Positions 31,832-42,353 of a stretch of DNA of 64,000 bases are shown one piece after another. A model generated the notes under the pieces. The model made no database searches, was not told where the DNA came from, and saw only the letters and a list, made by a program, of their open reading frames with translations. The DNA comes from G963704535 sp963704535 (GTDB lineage: Bacteria > Chloroflexota > Chloroflexia > Chloroflexales > Roseiflexaceae), in the NCBI GenBank assembly GCA_963704535.1, contig OY969916.1, positions 7,440,001 to 7,504,000 on the forward strand, given 5' to 3'. The translations under genes were made by a program, and so were the position numbers. Each line of letters begins with the position of its first letter. The stretch's first letter is position 1.

Positions 31832-32254
31832 ATGATCACGAATATCGGCCACGCGGCATTCGCCGCACACGACTTGGAGCGTTCGCTGGCGTTCTATGCG
31901 CTGTTCGGCATCCGCGAGTCCTTTCGCCTGCACCGCGAGGACGGCTCGCTCATGCTGATCTATCTGCACGTCGCCGGCGACCGCTTCGTCGAGATGTTTC
32001 CCGGCGGCCCGCCGCCCGATCCTGAGCGGCGCGGCAGTTTCATGCACCTGTGCCTGCTGGTCGACGATCTCCACGCCACCGTCGAAGACCTGCGCGCGCA
32101 AGGGGTGCCGATCGACCGTGAGCCGAAGCTGGGCCTCGACGGCAACCACCAAGCCTGGACCCACGACCCCGACGGCAATGCGATCGAGCTGATGCAGTTG
32201 TCCGAGGATTCGCCGCAGCGCCGGACCGCCCGGGCGGCAACCGTCAGCGGGTAG
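31832..32254 (+). CDS. VOC-superfamily (glyoxalase-like) protein
   Basis: 140 residues. Opens ITNIGHAAFAAHDLERSLAFYALFGIRE (metal His near residue 7), VEMFPGG with Glu near 54, GSFMHLCLLVDDLHATVEDLRAQGVPI (His near 71), and HDPDGNAIELMQ (Glu near 120). All metal-ligand positions of the glyoxalase/VOC fold are present, as in lactoylglutathione-lyase-like proteins, but specificity cannot be read. ATG 31832 with CAGGAGC upstream. Probably transcribed with the downstream glutamine-synthetase-like gene, although a heptamer array separates them. Confidence 0.83.
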   Translation: MITNIGHAAFAAHDLERSLAFYALFGIRESFRLHREDGSLMLIYLHVAGDRFVEMFPGGPPPDPERRGSFMHLCLLVDDLHATVEDLRAQGVPIDREPKLGLDGNHQAWTHDPDGNAIELMQLSEDSPQRRTARAATVSG

Positions 32255-32261
32255 AGGTTGG

Positions 32262-32353
32262 AAGGTCATTTGTCCGTTGTCAGTTGTGCCGCAACTGACA
32301 ACGGACAACTGACAACGGACCTCGCCTTACTCCCCAATCTCTAATCTCTAATC
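32262..32353. repeat. Inverted heptamer array (TGTCAGTTG / CAACTGACA) plus TCTCTAA units
   Basis: TCCGTTGTCAGTTG, a 5-nt spacer, then its complement CAACTGACAACGGACAACTGACAACGGA, followed by three ATCTCTA heptamers. Lies between the VOC and GS-like genes. Confidence 0.9.
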
Positions 32354-32371
32354 TCCATCTGAGGGGGACCG

Positions 32372-33721
32372 ATGCTTCTTGAAACGATCGTGCAGCAGGC
32401 GCAGGACGCCAATGCCCGCCTGGTTCGCTTCCTCTACTGCGACAACGGCGGGATCATCCGCGGCAAGACGACGGCGCTGAATCGGTTGGGCGACCGTATG
32501 ACCGACGGCATCGGCCTGACCGTCGCGATGATGGCCATGAACAGCCTCGATCAGCTCCAGCCGGTCGAGGGGATGGGGCCGGTCGGCGAGATCCGTCTGA
32601 TCCCCGACCCGGAGAGCTTCGCTGTGCTGCCCTATGCGCCCAACAGCGCGGCGATGATGTGCGATATGGTCACGCGCGAGCGCGCGCCCTGGGGCGCCTG
32701 CGCGCGCTCGTTTCTCAAGCGGATGCGCGAGCGGGCGGCATCGCGCGGTCTGCGGCTCCACGCGTCGCTGGAGGCCGAGTTCTCGCTGGCGCGCCTCGAC
32801 CCGAGCGGCCGGTATGTCCCGTTCGACGAGACGCTGTGCTTCTCCACGATCGCGATGACCAGGGCCGCCGCGTTCGTCGACACGCTGGTGGCGGCGCTGG
32901 AAGCGCAGGGGCTGGCCGTCGAGCAGTACTACCCTGAGCTAGGCCACGGCCAGCACGAGATCTCGATCCGCCACACTGAGCTGCTGCGCGCAGCCGACAA
33001 TCATATCAGGCTGCGCGAGACGATCCGCGGCGTCGCGTATGAGTACGGTCTGTATGCCTCCCTGGCCCCTAAACCGTTCCCCGATCAGGCCGGCAACGGC
33101 GCGCACATCCACTTCAGCCTGTGGGACAACGCCGGCCGCAACGTCTTCTACGACGGCGGTGCGCCCGATGGCCTTTCGGGCGTCGGGCGCCGGTTTATGG
33201 CCGGGGTGCTGGCCCACCTGCCGGCGCTGGTCGCGCTGACCTGCCCGAGCGTCAACTCCTACCAGCGGCTGCGGCCCCAATCCTGGAGCAGCGCCTACAC
33301 GGTCTGGGGCCACGACAACCGCGAGGCCGCCGTGCGGGTCGCGTCGCCGTACTGGAGCGATGTCGAGGGCTCGACCAACCTCGAGCTGAAAGCGGCTGAT
33401 AACTCCTGCAACCCCTACATCGCGCTGGGCGGGCTGCTGGCCGCCGGCCTCGACGGGATCGAGCGTGAGCTTGACCCTGGCGAGCCGACCGAGGTCGACC
33501 CAGCCAGCCTCACCGAGGCCGAGCAGTTCGCGCGCGGCATTCGCCGCCTGCCCGCCACGCTCGACGAGGCGCTCGACCAACTCGCCGCCGATACCGTGCT
33601 GATGGGCGCGCTGGGTGACATACTGGGCCGCTCGTTCCTGGCGGTGCGCCGCTCGGAGGCACGGGCATACGCGGAGCTGGATGAGGAAGCACAATTCGGG
33701 GAGCATTTTTACAAATACTAA
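32372..33721 (+). CDS. Glutamine-synthetase-like ligase (FluG/gamma-glutamyl ligase type)
   Basis: 449 residues, full GS fold. Metal and ATP elements: HASLEAEFSL (near residue 130), GHGQHEISIRHTELLRAADNHI (~192), NGAHIHFSLWD (~245), NSYQRLRPQSWSSAYTVWGHDNREAAVRV (~295) and TNLELKAADNSCNPYIALGGLLAAGLDGI (~335). It lacks the adenylylation-site region of GS-I, and the R-x-E-x-R element reads L-E-L-K. This points to a gamma-glutamyl-amine or related ligase, not assimilatory GS. A FluG-like amidohydrolase lies two genes downstream; in fungal FluG these two domains are fused. GAGGGGG precedes the ATG. Confidence 0.85.
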   Translation: MLLETIVQQAQDANARLVRFLYCDNGGIIRGKTTALNRLGDRMTDGIGLTVAMMAMNSLDQLQPVEGMGPVGEIRLIPDPESFAVLPYAPNSAAMMCDMVTRERAPWGACARSFLKRMRERAASRGLRLHASLEAEFSLARLDPSGRYVPFDETLCFSTIAMTRAAAFVDTLVAALEAQGLAVEQYYPELGHGQHEISIRHTELLRAADNHIRLRETIRGVAYEYGLYASLAPKPFPDQAGNGAHIHFSLWDNAGRNVFYDGGAPDGLSGVGRRFMAGVLAHLPALVALTCPSVNSYQRLRPQSWSSAYTVWGHDNREAAVRVASPYWSDVEGSTNLELKAADNSCNPYIALGGLLAAGLDGIERELDPGEPTEVDPASLTEAEQFARGIRRLPATLDEALDQLAADTVLMGALGDILGRSFLAVRRSEARAYAELDEEAQFGEHFYKY

Positions 33722-33876
33722 ACAGCCGGTTCGCCTCAAACGTGGATGGCGACAACAATTGCAAAACTGTTGTTCGATCGCTACCAGACTGGCGCTACTA
33801 GGCTGGTGCTTGTGTTATGATTCGCATGGGCCTCACAATGCAGTACAGTGCGCTCCACCCGAAAGGAAGGCCGGCG

Positions 33877-35057
33877 ATGACCACCCCCAAGCCCTTTGTG
33901 ATCAATGTACCCCAGGCGAAGTTGAACCAGATCCGTAAGCGCATCACCGCCTACAAGTGGCACGAGATGCCGGCTGCCGGCGGCTGGTCGTATGGCGCCA
34001 ACCGAGAGTATCTGCGGGAGCTGTGCGACTACTGGGTCACGGCCTATGATTGGCGAGCGCACGAGCGTAAGCTCAACCACTTCAGCCACTTCAAGACGGC
34101 GGTTGACGGCCAGGAATTGCATTTCATCCACGAGCGCGGTTCAGGGCCGAACCCGCAGCCGCTGATCATAAGCCACGGCTGGCCAGGCTCGTTCTTCGAG
34201 TTCGCCCACTTGATCGAGCCGCTGGCCCACCCGGAGCGCTTCGGCGGCGACGCCGAATATCATTCGACGTGATTGCGCCCTCGCTGCCGGGCTATGGCTT
34301 CTCCGGCAAGCCGGCCAACCCGATCGGGCCGCGCCGAACCGCCGCGCTCTTCAACGGGCTGATGACGGAGGTTCTGGGGTATGATCGGTATATCGCACAG
34401 GGCGGCGACTGGGGCAGCCTGGTCAGCGGCTGGATGGGCTTGGACCACCGGCCGGCGTGCAAGGCCATCCATCTCAATATGTTCGGACTGCGCCATCACG
34501 GCGCGGCAAGGCTAGGGCCACCCTCCGAGCAGGACCTGACCGAGGAAGAGCAGGCGTGGGTGGGCCGGCAGACGGGCGCGCTTCAGGATGAGATCGCCTA
34601 CTCCTTGCTGCACATGACTCGGCCGCAGACGCTAAGTTATGCTATGATGGATAGCCCGGTCGGCGCGGCGGCCTGGATCATCGAAAAGTTCTATGCCTGG
34701 GCCGATCGGCGCGGGCGCGATTTCGAGGCATGCTTCACGCGCGACCAATTGCTCACCAACGTCATGATCTACCTGGTGACGGGGACCTTCAACACGGCGA
34801 CCTGGATGTACCGCGGCTACGCCGAAGAGCCGCCCGCCCTGCCGCCCGGCGCGCGAGTTGAGGCGCCGACCGGCGTGGCCGCTTTCCCCGACCCAGTCTT
34901 CGTGCCGCCACCGCGCAGTTATGTTGAGCGGGGTTATAACGTCGTCCACTGGACCGAGATGCCGCGCGGCGGCCATTTTGCCGCGCTGGAAGCGCCGAAC
35001 CTGTTTCTCCAGGACGTGCGCGCGTTCGGTCGGCTGGTGCGCGAGCGTTTCGGCTAG
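33877..35057 (+). pseudogene. Epoxide hydrolase (EHN + alpha/beta hydrolase), one frameshift
   Basis: Reading from ATG 33877 (AAAGGAAGG upstream), MTTPKPFVINVPQAKLNQIRKRI begins the epoxide-hydrolase N-terminal domain. HGWPGSFFEF (oxyanion HGWP) follows. Adding one T near 34264 joins it to the second frame (AEYH|FDVIAPSLPGYGFSGKP). There the nucleophile Asp is in AQGGDWGSLVSGWM, tyrosines in the cap are present, and the catalytic His is in PRGGHFAALEAP. Reconstructed ~394 residues, the normal size for microsomal-type epoxide hydrolases. The missing base is in a T run, so a sequencing error is likely and the gene is probably intact in the organism. Confidence 0.85.
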
Positions 35058-35062
35058 CATCT

Positions 35063-36190
35063 ATGGATCTCTCCAACATCGCCATCCTCGATCACCACTG
35101 CCACACGCTGCGCCGCTTCGAGCAGCCGCTGGACGGCGACGCGTTCCGCCGCTTCTTCATCGAGTCGACCGACCCGGCGATGGCGCCGCACGTCCGGCGC
35201 TCGGTCTTCTACATGCGGATGCTGCGTGATGTGGCGGCGCTGCTGGGCTGCGCGCCGGGCGAGGAGGCGCTACTGCGGCTGCGGGCTGCAAGCGCCCCGG
35301 AGAACTATGCCCGGCGGCTGTTCGACGCCGGCAACTTCCGCGCGCTGCTGGTGGATACCGGCTACCGCGCCCCCGGCAGCTACGAGGTGGCCGAGCTGGG
35401 CGCCCTGGCGGGCCGGCCGGTCGCGACGATCCTGCGAATCGAGACTCTGGCGGAGGAGCTGATCGCGGCGAGCGCGAGCTTCGCCCAGGTCGAGGAGGCG
35501 CTGCGGGCCGCGATTCGGGTGGCGCGCGGGCGGGGGATCGTCGGGCTGAAAAGCATTGCCGCCTACCGGGGCGGGCTGCATGTCGCGCCGCGCAGCCGCG
35601 CCGAGGCTGCGGCGGCGTTCCCGGCGCTCAAGGAGATCGCGGGGCGCGATGGGCGCGTGCGCCTGGCCGACCGAGCCGTACTCGACTACCTGCTGCGCGC
35701 CGCGCTGGAGGAGGCCGCCGCGCTCGACCTGCCGGTCCAATTCCATGTCGCCTTCGGCGACGACGATGCCGACCTGCGCACGGCCAACCCACTGCACCTG
35801 CGCGCCCTGCTGACCGACCCGGCCTTCCGGCGGGTGCCGTTTGTGCTGCTGCACTGCTACCCGTACGTGCGCGAGGCCGGCTACCTGGCCGCGCTCTACG
35901 CCCACGTCTTTATCGACGTCTCGCTGGCCGTGCCGCTGACCGCCCACGGCTGCGCGGCGGCGTTCTCCGAGGCGCTGGAGCTGGCGCCGATCTCTAAGCT
36001 GCTCTTCGCGACCGACGCCCACAGCGTGCCGGAGCTGTTCTTCGCTGGGGCGCTGCACGGTCGGCGCGCCCTGGCCCAGACGCTCGAACGCCTGGTCGCC
36101 GAGGATGTCCTCGACGCCGCGCAGGCTGAGGCCGCCGCCGAGGATATCCTTTGGCGCAACGCGGCGCAGTTGTATGGCATCGCCCTATAA
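35063..36190 (+). CDS. FluG-like amidohydrolase
   Basis: 375 residues, metal-dependent TIM-barrel hydrolase (amidohydrolase superfamily). AILDHHCHTLR (H-x-H metal pair) near residue 10, RGIVGLKSIAAYRGGL (Lys) near 160, LPVQFHVAFGDDDADLRTANPLHL (His, metal) near 230, FVLLHCYPYVREAGYLA (His) near 265 and KLLFATDAHSVPELFF (Asp) near 315. This matches the N-terminal half of fungal FluG and the bacterial proteins encoded with GS-like ligases. Five nt after the epoxide-hydrolase stop and in the same direction as the GS-like gene, suggesting one catabolic operon for a gamma-glutamylated or aromatic amine compound (inference). Confidence 0.83.
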   Translation: MDLSNIAILDHHCHTLRRFEQPLDGDAFRRFFIESTDPAMAPHVRRSVFYMRMLRDVAALLGCAPGEEALLRLRAASAPENYARRLFDAGNFRALLVDTGYRAPGSYEVAELGALAGRPVATILRIETLAEELIAASASFAQVEEALRAAIRVARGRGIVGLKSIAAYRGGLHVAPRSRAEAAAAFPALKEIAGRDGRVRLADRAVLDYLLRAALEEAAALDLPVQFHVAFGDDDADLRTANPLHLRALLTDPAFRRVPFVLLHCYPYVREAGYLAALYAHVFIDVSLAVPLTAHGCAAAFSEALELAPISKLLFATDAHSVPELFFAGALHGRRALAQTLERLVAEDVLDAAQAEAAAEDILWRNAAQLYGIAL

Positions 36191-36427
36191 TCAGGGGCAA
36201 ACACTGCTCGACATAGCCTCGACTTGCTGTTCGCCCAGCGCGACCGCCCGCAGGCGCTGGAACGTGCGCGTATGCCGCATGCGCCACGCCTCGCGATAGG
36301 TCTCGAAAGAGCAGCGCACGAAGCCCTGCGCCTCGTATTTCGCAGCGGCCTCGGCATTCTCGCTCACGGCAATCTCTGGTGTTGGTGTGCCATCGGCGTC
36401 GATGACAGATCGGGTCAGGTAAATCAT
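36191..36427 (-). CDS. Small hypothetical protein
   Basis: 78 residues from ATG 36427 (GAGG 7 nt upstream). Starts MIYLTRSVIDADGTPTPEIAVSENAEAAAKYEAQGFVRCSFETYREAWRMRHTRTFQRLR, a mixed alpha/beta composition without Cys pairs or membrane segment. No family recognised. It ends exactly where the amidohydrolase gene ends (tail to tail, no gap). Confidence 0.6.
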   Translation of the reverse strand: MIYLTRSVIDADGTPTPEIAVSENAEAAAKYEAQGFVRCSFETYREAWRMRHTRTFQRLRAVALGEQQVEAMSSSVCP

Positions 36428-36534
36428 GGCGAACCTCACTGGTCAATAGTAATCTATGTAGTGTCATATTGAACGCTTCCACGCCGACTTTTTGGAAGAT
36501 TGGGGTACCGGCTAGGCTTGGGACTCTTGACGCA

Positions 36535-36563
36535 TTGAGATTAATACTAGCTGTTGTTATAAT
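36535..36563 (+). promoter_or_regulatory. Sigma-70 promoter upstream of the GAF hybrid kinase
   Basis: TTGAGA (36535-36540), 17-nt spacer, TATAAT (36558-36563). The family A hairpin repeat at 36617 lies in the predicted ~125-nt leader. Confidence 0.75.
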
Positions 36564-36616
36564 CTTAAAGCTACCGGGCCTTCCCGGTGTACCTGATCTT
36601 CGCTAGGAAGCAGTCC

Positions 36617-36668
36617 AAAGTGAAAAGGGGTTCTTGAGGGATAGCTCCTCAAACTCCCCTTTCAGAAA
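36617..36668. repeat. Hairpin repeat (family A) in kinase leader
   Basis: AAAAGGGGTTCTTGAGGGATAGCTCCTCAAACTCCCCTTTC, imperfect inverted repeat. Confidence 0.8.
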
Positions 36669-36694
36669 TCACACCCACAATCAGCACACCTATC

Positions 36695-39323
36695 ATGCTA
36701 TCTCTCGATCATCGTTCCCGGCCATGTCTGCCTCCCGCCTCGGTCTGGACGTTTGTGCGCCGATTCGCGGCCGATGCCGCCGGCGCCCATGATCTATCCC
36801 CGCTGATCCAACAAGCTGCCCGCGGCCTGGCCGAAGCGGTCGGGGCACATGCGATCGGCATTGCCGCGTATGACGGATTCTTCGACCAGGCGTGGATCGC
36901 CGCCAACCATCCCGAGGCCGGGATCGAGACCATGCGGCTGTCGCTCGATGTACTCGCATCAGCCACCGACGACACCCAACGCTCCGCCGCCATCCTGTCG
37001 CTGTTTGAGCGCCACGGGCTCGAACCGCTGCTGGTCACTCCACTGGTCGCCGATGGGCAGCCGCTGGGCGTCATCGTCGTCGATATGTCGGGCCGCACCC
37101 GGCCCAACGAGCACACCACGGACTTGCTGCTGCTGATCGGCGATCAGCTTGCGGCCGCCATTAGCCGGGCGCACCAGCGCGAACGCTCGGTGCGGGCCGA
37201 GCGCCGGGCGCGCGAGCTTGAGCTGCTCGACCAGATTTGCCGGGCCGTCAGCACGCAGCGGCACCTGGCCGACTTGTTCCGCCACGTCGTCGAGCAAACC
37301 GCCCAGACTCTCGGCTACCGGCGCGTCAGCCTGTACGTGCTGCGCGGCGAGACTCTGCTGCTCCAGCACCAGGTGGGCTATACCGACCTTCAGCCGGTCA
37401 TCTCCTGGGACGACGATCTGCTGGGCCAGGTTGTGCGGAGCGGGCAGCCGATCCTGCGGCCCACTCCAGGCGGTGATGCGGCGGTCGGCAGCACCTCGGC
37501 AGTGTGCGTGCCGCTACGGGTAGGCGGGATCGTGTGTGGCGTGCTGAGCGTCGAAAGCGTCGAAGAGCAGGCGCCGGCCGAACGTGACTTACGCTTGCTG
37601 ATGGCGCTGGCCGAGCAGATCGAGATGGCGATCGAGTTTGACCAGCTCTACGACGCCCTCGAAGCACGGGTCAGCCAGATGGCGCTGGTGGAAGAGATCT
37701 CGCGCGCTGTGACCGCCAGCCTCGATCAGGACGCCGCGCTGCGGGCGATTGTCACGCAGGTGCCGCGCGCGGTGCCGTGCCAGCGCCTGAGCCTGACGAG
37801 CTATGACGCCGAATCGGGACACGCCCTTGTGCGCGCCCACTGGACTGCCGATGAGGTGGCCGCGATCGAGAGCGGCACGCCGATACGGCTGGAGGAGGCC
37901 GGTGGTGGGGTGGCGCTGCGCACCGGCCGGCTGCACTATGTCTACGATCTCGCCGAGAGCCCGCCCGCCTCCAGTTGGCCGCTCCGCACTGAAGGTCTAG
38001 GCTCGGTCGTCCATGTGCCGATCATGAGTCCGGAAGGGTGTATGGGGATTCTGAGCCTGGGACCGGAGTAGGGGGCGGGCGTTCAATGAGCATGATCTGG
38101 CGCTGCTGGCATCGCTCGCGCCACATATCGCGACCGCCTTCAAGAACGCCGATTTGTATGCGCGGGCGCAGCGGGCCTATGCCGAGCTGGCGGCGCAGCA
38201 GCAGCGGAACGTCCAGGTCGAGAAGCTACGCGCCTTGGGCGAGCTGGCTTCCGGCGTCGCGCACGACTTCAACAACCTGCTCGCGATCATCCTCGGCCAT
38301 ACCGAGATCCTCAGGTCGCCCGGCGCGCCTCACTTCACCCGGTCGCGCCGGGCGATTATGCAGGCGGCCCAGGACGGCGCGCGCACGGTGCGCCGTATCC
38401 AGGAGTTTGTGCGCGCTCAGCCTGAACAGCACTCGACGCCGGTTGACCTGGCCGAGCTGGCCGACGACGTGCTACAGCTTACCAGGCCGCGCTGGCGCGA
38501 CGGGATGCAGGGCCGGGGCACCACGATCGTCGTTCGTCAGGAGCTACGCGGCGTGCCGCGCATCCTGGGCGATGCGGCCGAGCTGCGCGAGGTAGTCACC
38601 AACTTGATCCTCAACGCGGTGGACGCTATGCCGCAGGGCGGCACGCTGACACTGGCCACCGGCGCCGACGACGGCGGCGTCTGGTTGGAGGTGCGCGACA
38701 CCGGCGTCGGCGTCGCGCCGGAGATATGCGAGCGGATCTTCGAGCCGTTTTACACGACCAAAGCCCAGCGCGGGACCGGGCTGGGGCTGGCGGTCTCGCG
38801 CAGCATCGCGCTGCGCCACGGCGGCGGCCTGGGCGTCGAGAGTACACCGGGGGCGGGGACCTGCTTCCGGCTGACGCTTCCGGCGCCAGCGACGATTCCG
38901 GAGCCGGTCGGGCCGGCGGAGCCGCATCTGGCAGCGCCGCTCACGCCATTACGGGTGCTGCTGATCGACGACGATCGCGGCGTGCGCGATACAATGGTGC
39001 AACTGCTGGCGATCGACGGCCACCAGGTCGCGTGTGCGCGCGACGGTGCGGAGGCGTTGCGCCTCTTCAGCCCCGGCGCCTATGATATCGTCTGCTCCGA
39101 TCTGGGGATGCCCGGCATGAGCGGCTGGGAGGTGATCGCGCGGCTGCGCGAGCGCGACTCGCAGCCGGTGATGGCGCTGCTCACCGGGTGGGGAGCCCAG
39201 ATCGATCAATCCGAAGCCCAGGCCCGCGGCGTCGATTTCATTGTGCCCAAGCCGATCGACATGATCGCGCTGCGGGCGGCCCTGGCCGCCGCCGACAAGC
39301 GGAGGGCCGGCGTGAGGGCGTAA
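36695..39323 (+). pseudogene. Multi-GAF hybrid histidine kinase / response regulator, one frameshift
   Basis: First frame: three GAF domains (residues ~25-150, ~175-310, ~325-455; e.g. HAIGIAAYDGFFDQAWIA, YRRVSLYVLRGETLLLQHQ, CQRLSLTSYDAESGHAL). It ends at TAG 38069. Removing one C near 38064 continues the third GAF as SLGRSRGRAFNEHDLALLASLAPHI. The kinase core then follows: GVAHDFNNLLAIILGH (phospho-His), NLILNAVDAMPQGG, DTGVGVAPE, GTGLGLAVSRSIALRHGG. A receiver domain closes it, with LLIDDDRGVRDTM, IVCSDLGMPGMSG (phospho-Asp) and the IVPKPID Lys. Total ~875 residues, no membrane segment: a cytosolic sensor, signal unknown. The shift is probably a sequence error. Confidence 0.85.
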
Positions 39324-39362
39324 CCCGCTCAAACTCCCCCTTTTCAGGCTGCCTCTCTATTG

Positions 39363-39391
39363 TTGTCAACCCCGCCCCCTTCGGCTACAAT
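39363..39391 (+). promoter_or_regulatory. Sigma-70 promoter of the P-type ATPase operon
   Basis: TTGTCA (39363-39368), 17-nt spacer, TACAAT (39386-39391), about 160 nt before the GTG start. Confidence 0.7.
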
Positions 39392-39553
39392 AGCTCGCGC
39401 AGAACAGGGATCGGGGCACCATCCCATCCCCCCGGCGGCACGAAACGTGAAGTGCAATAGCCCATACGCATCACGGTGAGCGGATAGGGAGCGGATAGCC
39501 ACGCATCATCAGCACCAGGCGTGGTCGAGCCGCCCGGTAAACGAGGAGTACAC

Positions 39554-42353
39554 GTGGTAGAGCATCCGCTGGACCAGTACGCATCGATGCTGCCGCTGGA
39601 AGTGTGCGCCGAGCTGGAGACCGCCCCCGCCGGCCTCACCGAGGAGCAGGCGCGCGAGCGGCTTGAGCGCTACGGCCCCAACCGGATCGACGACGACCAG
39701 CGGCTCTCGCTCGGTCGGATCGTCAAGCCGTTCGCGAACTGGATCACACTGCTGCTGCTGATTGCAGGCGCGCTGGCGTTCGTGGGCGAGACGCCGCTGA
39801 TCGGCTGGGCGATCGTCATCGTGGCACTGCTCAATGGGCTGTTTACGATCTGGCAGGAGTACCTGGCCGAGCGCGAGATCGCCGCCCTCCAGCACTTGCT
39901 CCCAATCGAGACCTACGTTCGGCGCTCCGGCCAGGTGCGCCAGGCGCCGACGGCCGAGATCGTCCCCGGCGACGTGCTGCCGGTCAAGCCGGATACCGTG
40001 GTCGTCGCCGACGGCTACCTGATCGCCAGTGAGGGGCTGCGGGTCAAGCAGACAGTGCTCACCGGCAACAACGCGCCGGTCACCAAAGTGGCCGGGCCGA
40101 CACCCGACCAAACGCTGGCGCTAACCGAGCGGTCGAACATGCTCACTGGCCGGCACGCTGGTGATCGAGGGTCAGGGCAGCATCGTCGCGGTGGGCACCG
40201 GGATGCGGACGCTGCTGGGCGAGGTGGCCGAGAGCACGGCGGCGCTGCGCGCCGAGCAGAGCCAGCTCGGCAAGGCGTTGGGCCAGCTCGCCAGCACGGT
40301 CAGCCGGGTTGCTATCGCCGCCGGGGCCGGCGCGTTTGTGCTGACGTATTTTGTGCAGAATCACGACTGGAACGCCGCGATCATCTTCGCGATCGGCATG
40401 ATCGTCGCGTTCGTGCCCGAAGGGCTGCTGCCGACCGTGACGCTGGCGCTGGCGTTGGCGCGGCGGCGCCTGCGGCGGCATAGTGTTCTGATCAAGCAGC
40501 TTGCCGGCGTCGAGAGCCTTGGCTCGGCGACGGTGCTGTGCCTGGACAAGATCGGCAGTCTGGCGCCGGACAAAATGACTGTCGGGGGCATGTGGGCCGG
40601 CGGGCAGGACTACACGGTGACGGGCGGCCCAAGTCCCGAGGGCGCGTTTCTGCGCGGGCGAGTCCTGGTGAACCCGGCCGACGAGACCGACCTCGCGGCA
40701 CTGCTGCGCGCGGCGGCGCTGTGCAACAACGCCCGGCTGCTCGCGCCGGACGCCGAGCAGCCCACCTGGCGCATTCTGGGCGACCCGGTTGAGGGGGCGC
40801 TGCTGGTGGCGGCGACCAAGGCCGGGCTCGACGCGACCAGCGCCACACGGCTGCATAGCTTCCCCTACGACCCGCGCCGCCAGATGATGAGCGTGGTCGT
40901 CGCGACGCCCGGCGAGGCCGGGCAGGACCCGGTGGCCTACGTGCGCGGGATCGGTACGGCGGTGCTCTCGCTCTGCACCCAGGTGCGCCGCGACGGCGCG
41001 GCCCAGCCGCTCGACGAGCAGGGCCGCCGGGCCATCGCGGCGCAGATCGACGAGTACGCCCGTGCCGGACAGCGCGTGCTGGCGTTCGCCGAGCGCCGGC
41101 TCCAACCCAGCCCCGATGGCTTCGGCTGGCGCGCCCACGAGGCCGAGCATGACCTGACCTTGCTGGGCCTGGTCGCCTTGCAGGAGCCATCGCAGCCGGA
41201 GATCGCCCAGCTGATCGCCGGGTGCCACCGGGCCGGGCTGCGGGTGCTGCTGACGACCGGGGCCTATGGTCTGACGGCCGAGGCCAGCGCGCGGCGCTCC
41301 GGGATCATCGTCGCGCCGCGCGTTCGGATCATCCAGGGCGCCGAACTCGACGGCCTGGGCGAGGCCGAGCTGGGCCGGACGCTGAACGAAGAGGAAGTGA
41401 TCTTCGCGCAGCTCGGCGCCGAGCAGAAGCGCCGGATCGTGGCGTCGCTGCAGGCGCGCGGCGATGTGGTCGCCTACCTGGGCGACAGCATCAACGACGC
41501 GCCGCCGCTCAAGCAGGCCGATATCGGCATCGCGGTGAGCACCTCCGGCACGACGGTGGCGCTGGCGGCTGCCGACATCGTCCTCAACGCCGAGCACCCG
41601 GCCGGGCTGCTGCTGGCGCTGGAGGAGGGGCGGGCGATTTTCAGCAACATCCAGAAGTTCACGACCTATATCTTCACGCACAATATCGCTGAGACGATCG
41701 TGATTACCACCGGGGTGCTGCTGGGCATGCCGCTCCCGCTGACGGTTCTACAGGTGCTGGCGATCGACCTCGGCACCGAACTGTTTCCCTCGATCGCCCT
41801 GAGCACCGAGGCGCCCGAGCCGGGCATCCTGGACCGCCCGCCGCGGCCAAGGACCGCGCCACTCGTTGATCAGGCGATGCTGCTGCGGGCGTTTGGCTGG
41901 CTGGGCGTACTCGAAGGCGCGCTGGCGCTGGGCGCCTTTTTTCTGGGCTACTGGAGCAGCGGCTGGCGGCCCGGCCAGCCGCTGGCTGCCGACGGCGCGC
42001 TCTATGCCCAGGCGACCACACTAACCTACGCCGCGATCGTCATGGCCCAGGTCGGCAACGCATTCGCCAGCCGCACCCGGCGCGTCTCAGTGTGGCGAAT
42101 CGGGCTGTTGACCAATCGGGCACTGCTGCTGGGGTTGTTGCTCTCCATCGCGCTCATGCTGGCGCTGATCTATATCCCGCCGCTGGCCGAGATCTTTGGC
42201 TTCGTGCCGCCCAGCATGGGGCAGTGGGCGCTGCTACTGACGTTCCCGCCGATCATCTTGCTGGCCGAGGAAGGTCGCAAGTGGTGGAATCGCCGCTATG
42301 ACACCGATCGGACAAGAAACACCGCCGGAGCGCGTGCTGGTCTGTTTAAGTGA
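39554..42353 (+). pseudogene. P2-type cation ATPase with altered catalytic motifs, one frameshift
   Basis: Start GTG 39554 with GAGGAG 6 nt upstream. The two frames join by removing one base near 40145 (SNML|LAGTLVIEGQGSIVAVGTGM). Reconstructed ~932 residues, topology of a Ca2+- or Na+/K+-type pump with N-terminal cation_ATPase_N, M4 motif VPEGLLPTVTLALALARRRL, and ten helices. The catalytic signatures deviate: TGES reads TGNN, DKTGT reads DKIGS (Asp and Lys kept), the TGD hinge reads TTGA, and GDGxND reads GDSINDAP. Loss of the TGES Glu should block dephosphorylation in a normal pump. It may be a regulatory or modified-mechanism ATPase. The next gene overlaps by 56 nt. The frameshift itself may be a sequencing error. 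Confidence 0.82.

Noticed and set aside
40143..41681. 512-codon frame antisense to the P-type ATPase
   Set aside because: It has the Arg/Gln/His-rich composition of a GC-rich shadow frame; the sense strand is clearly coding. The same applies to long antisense frames at 3965-4867, 60234-61271 and 7252-8568.
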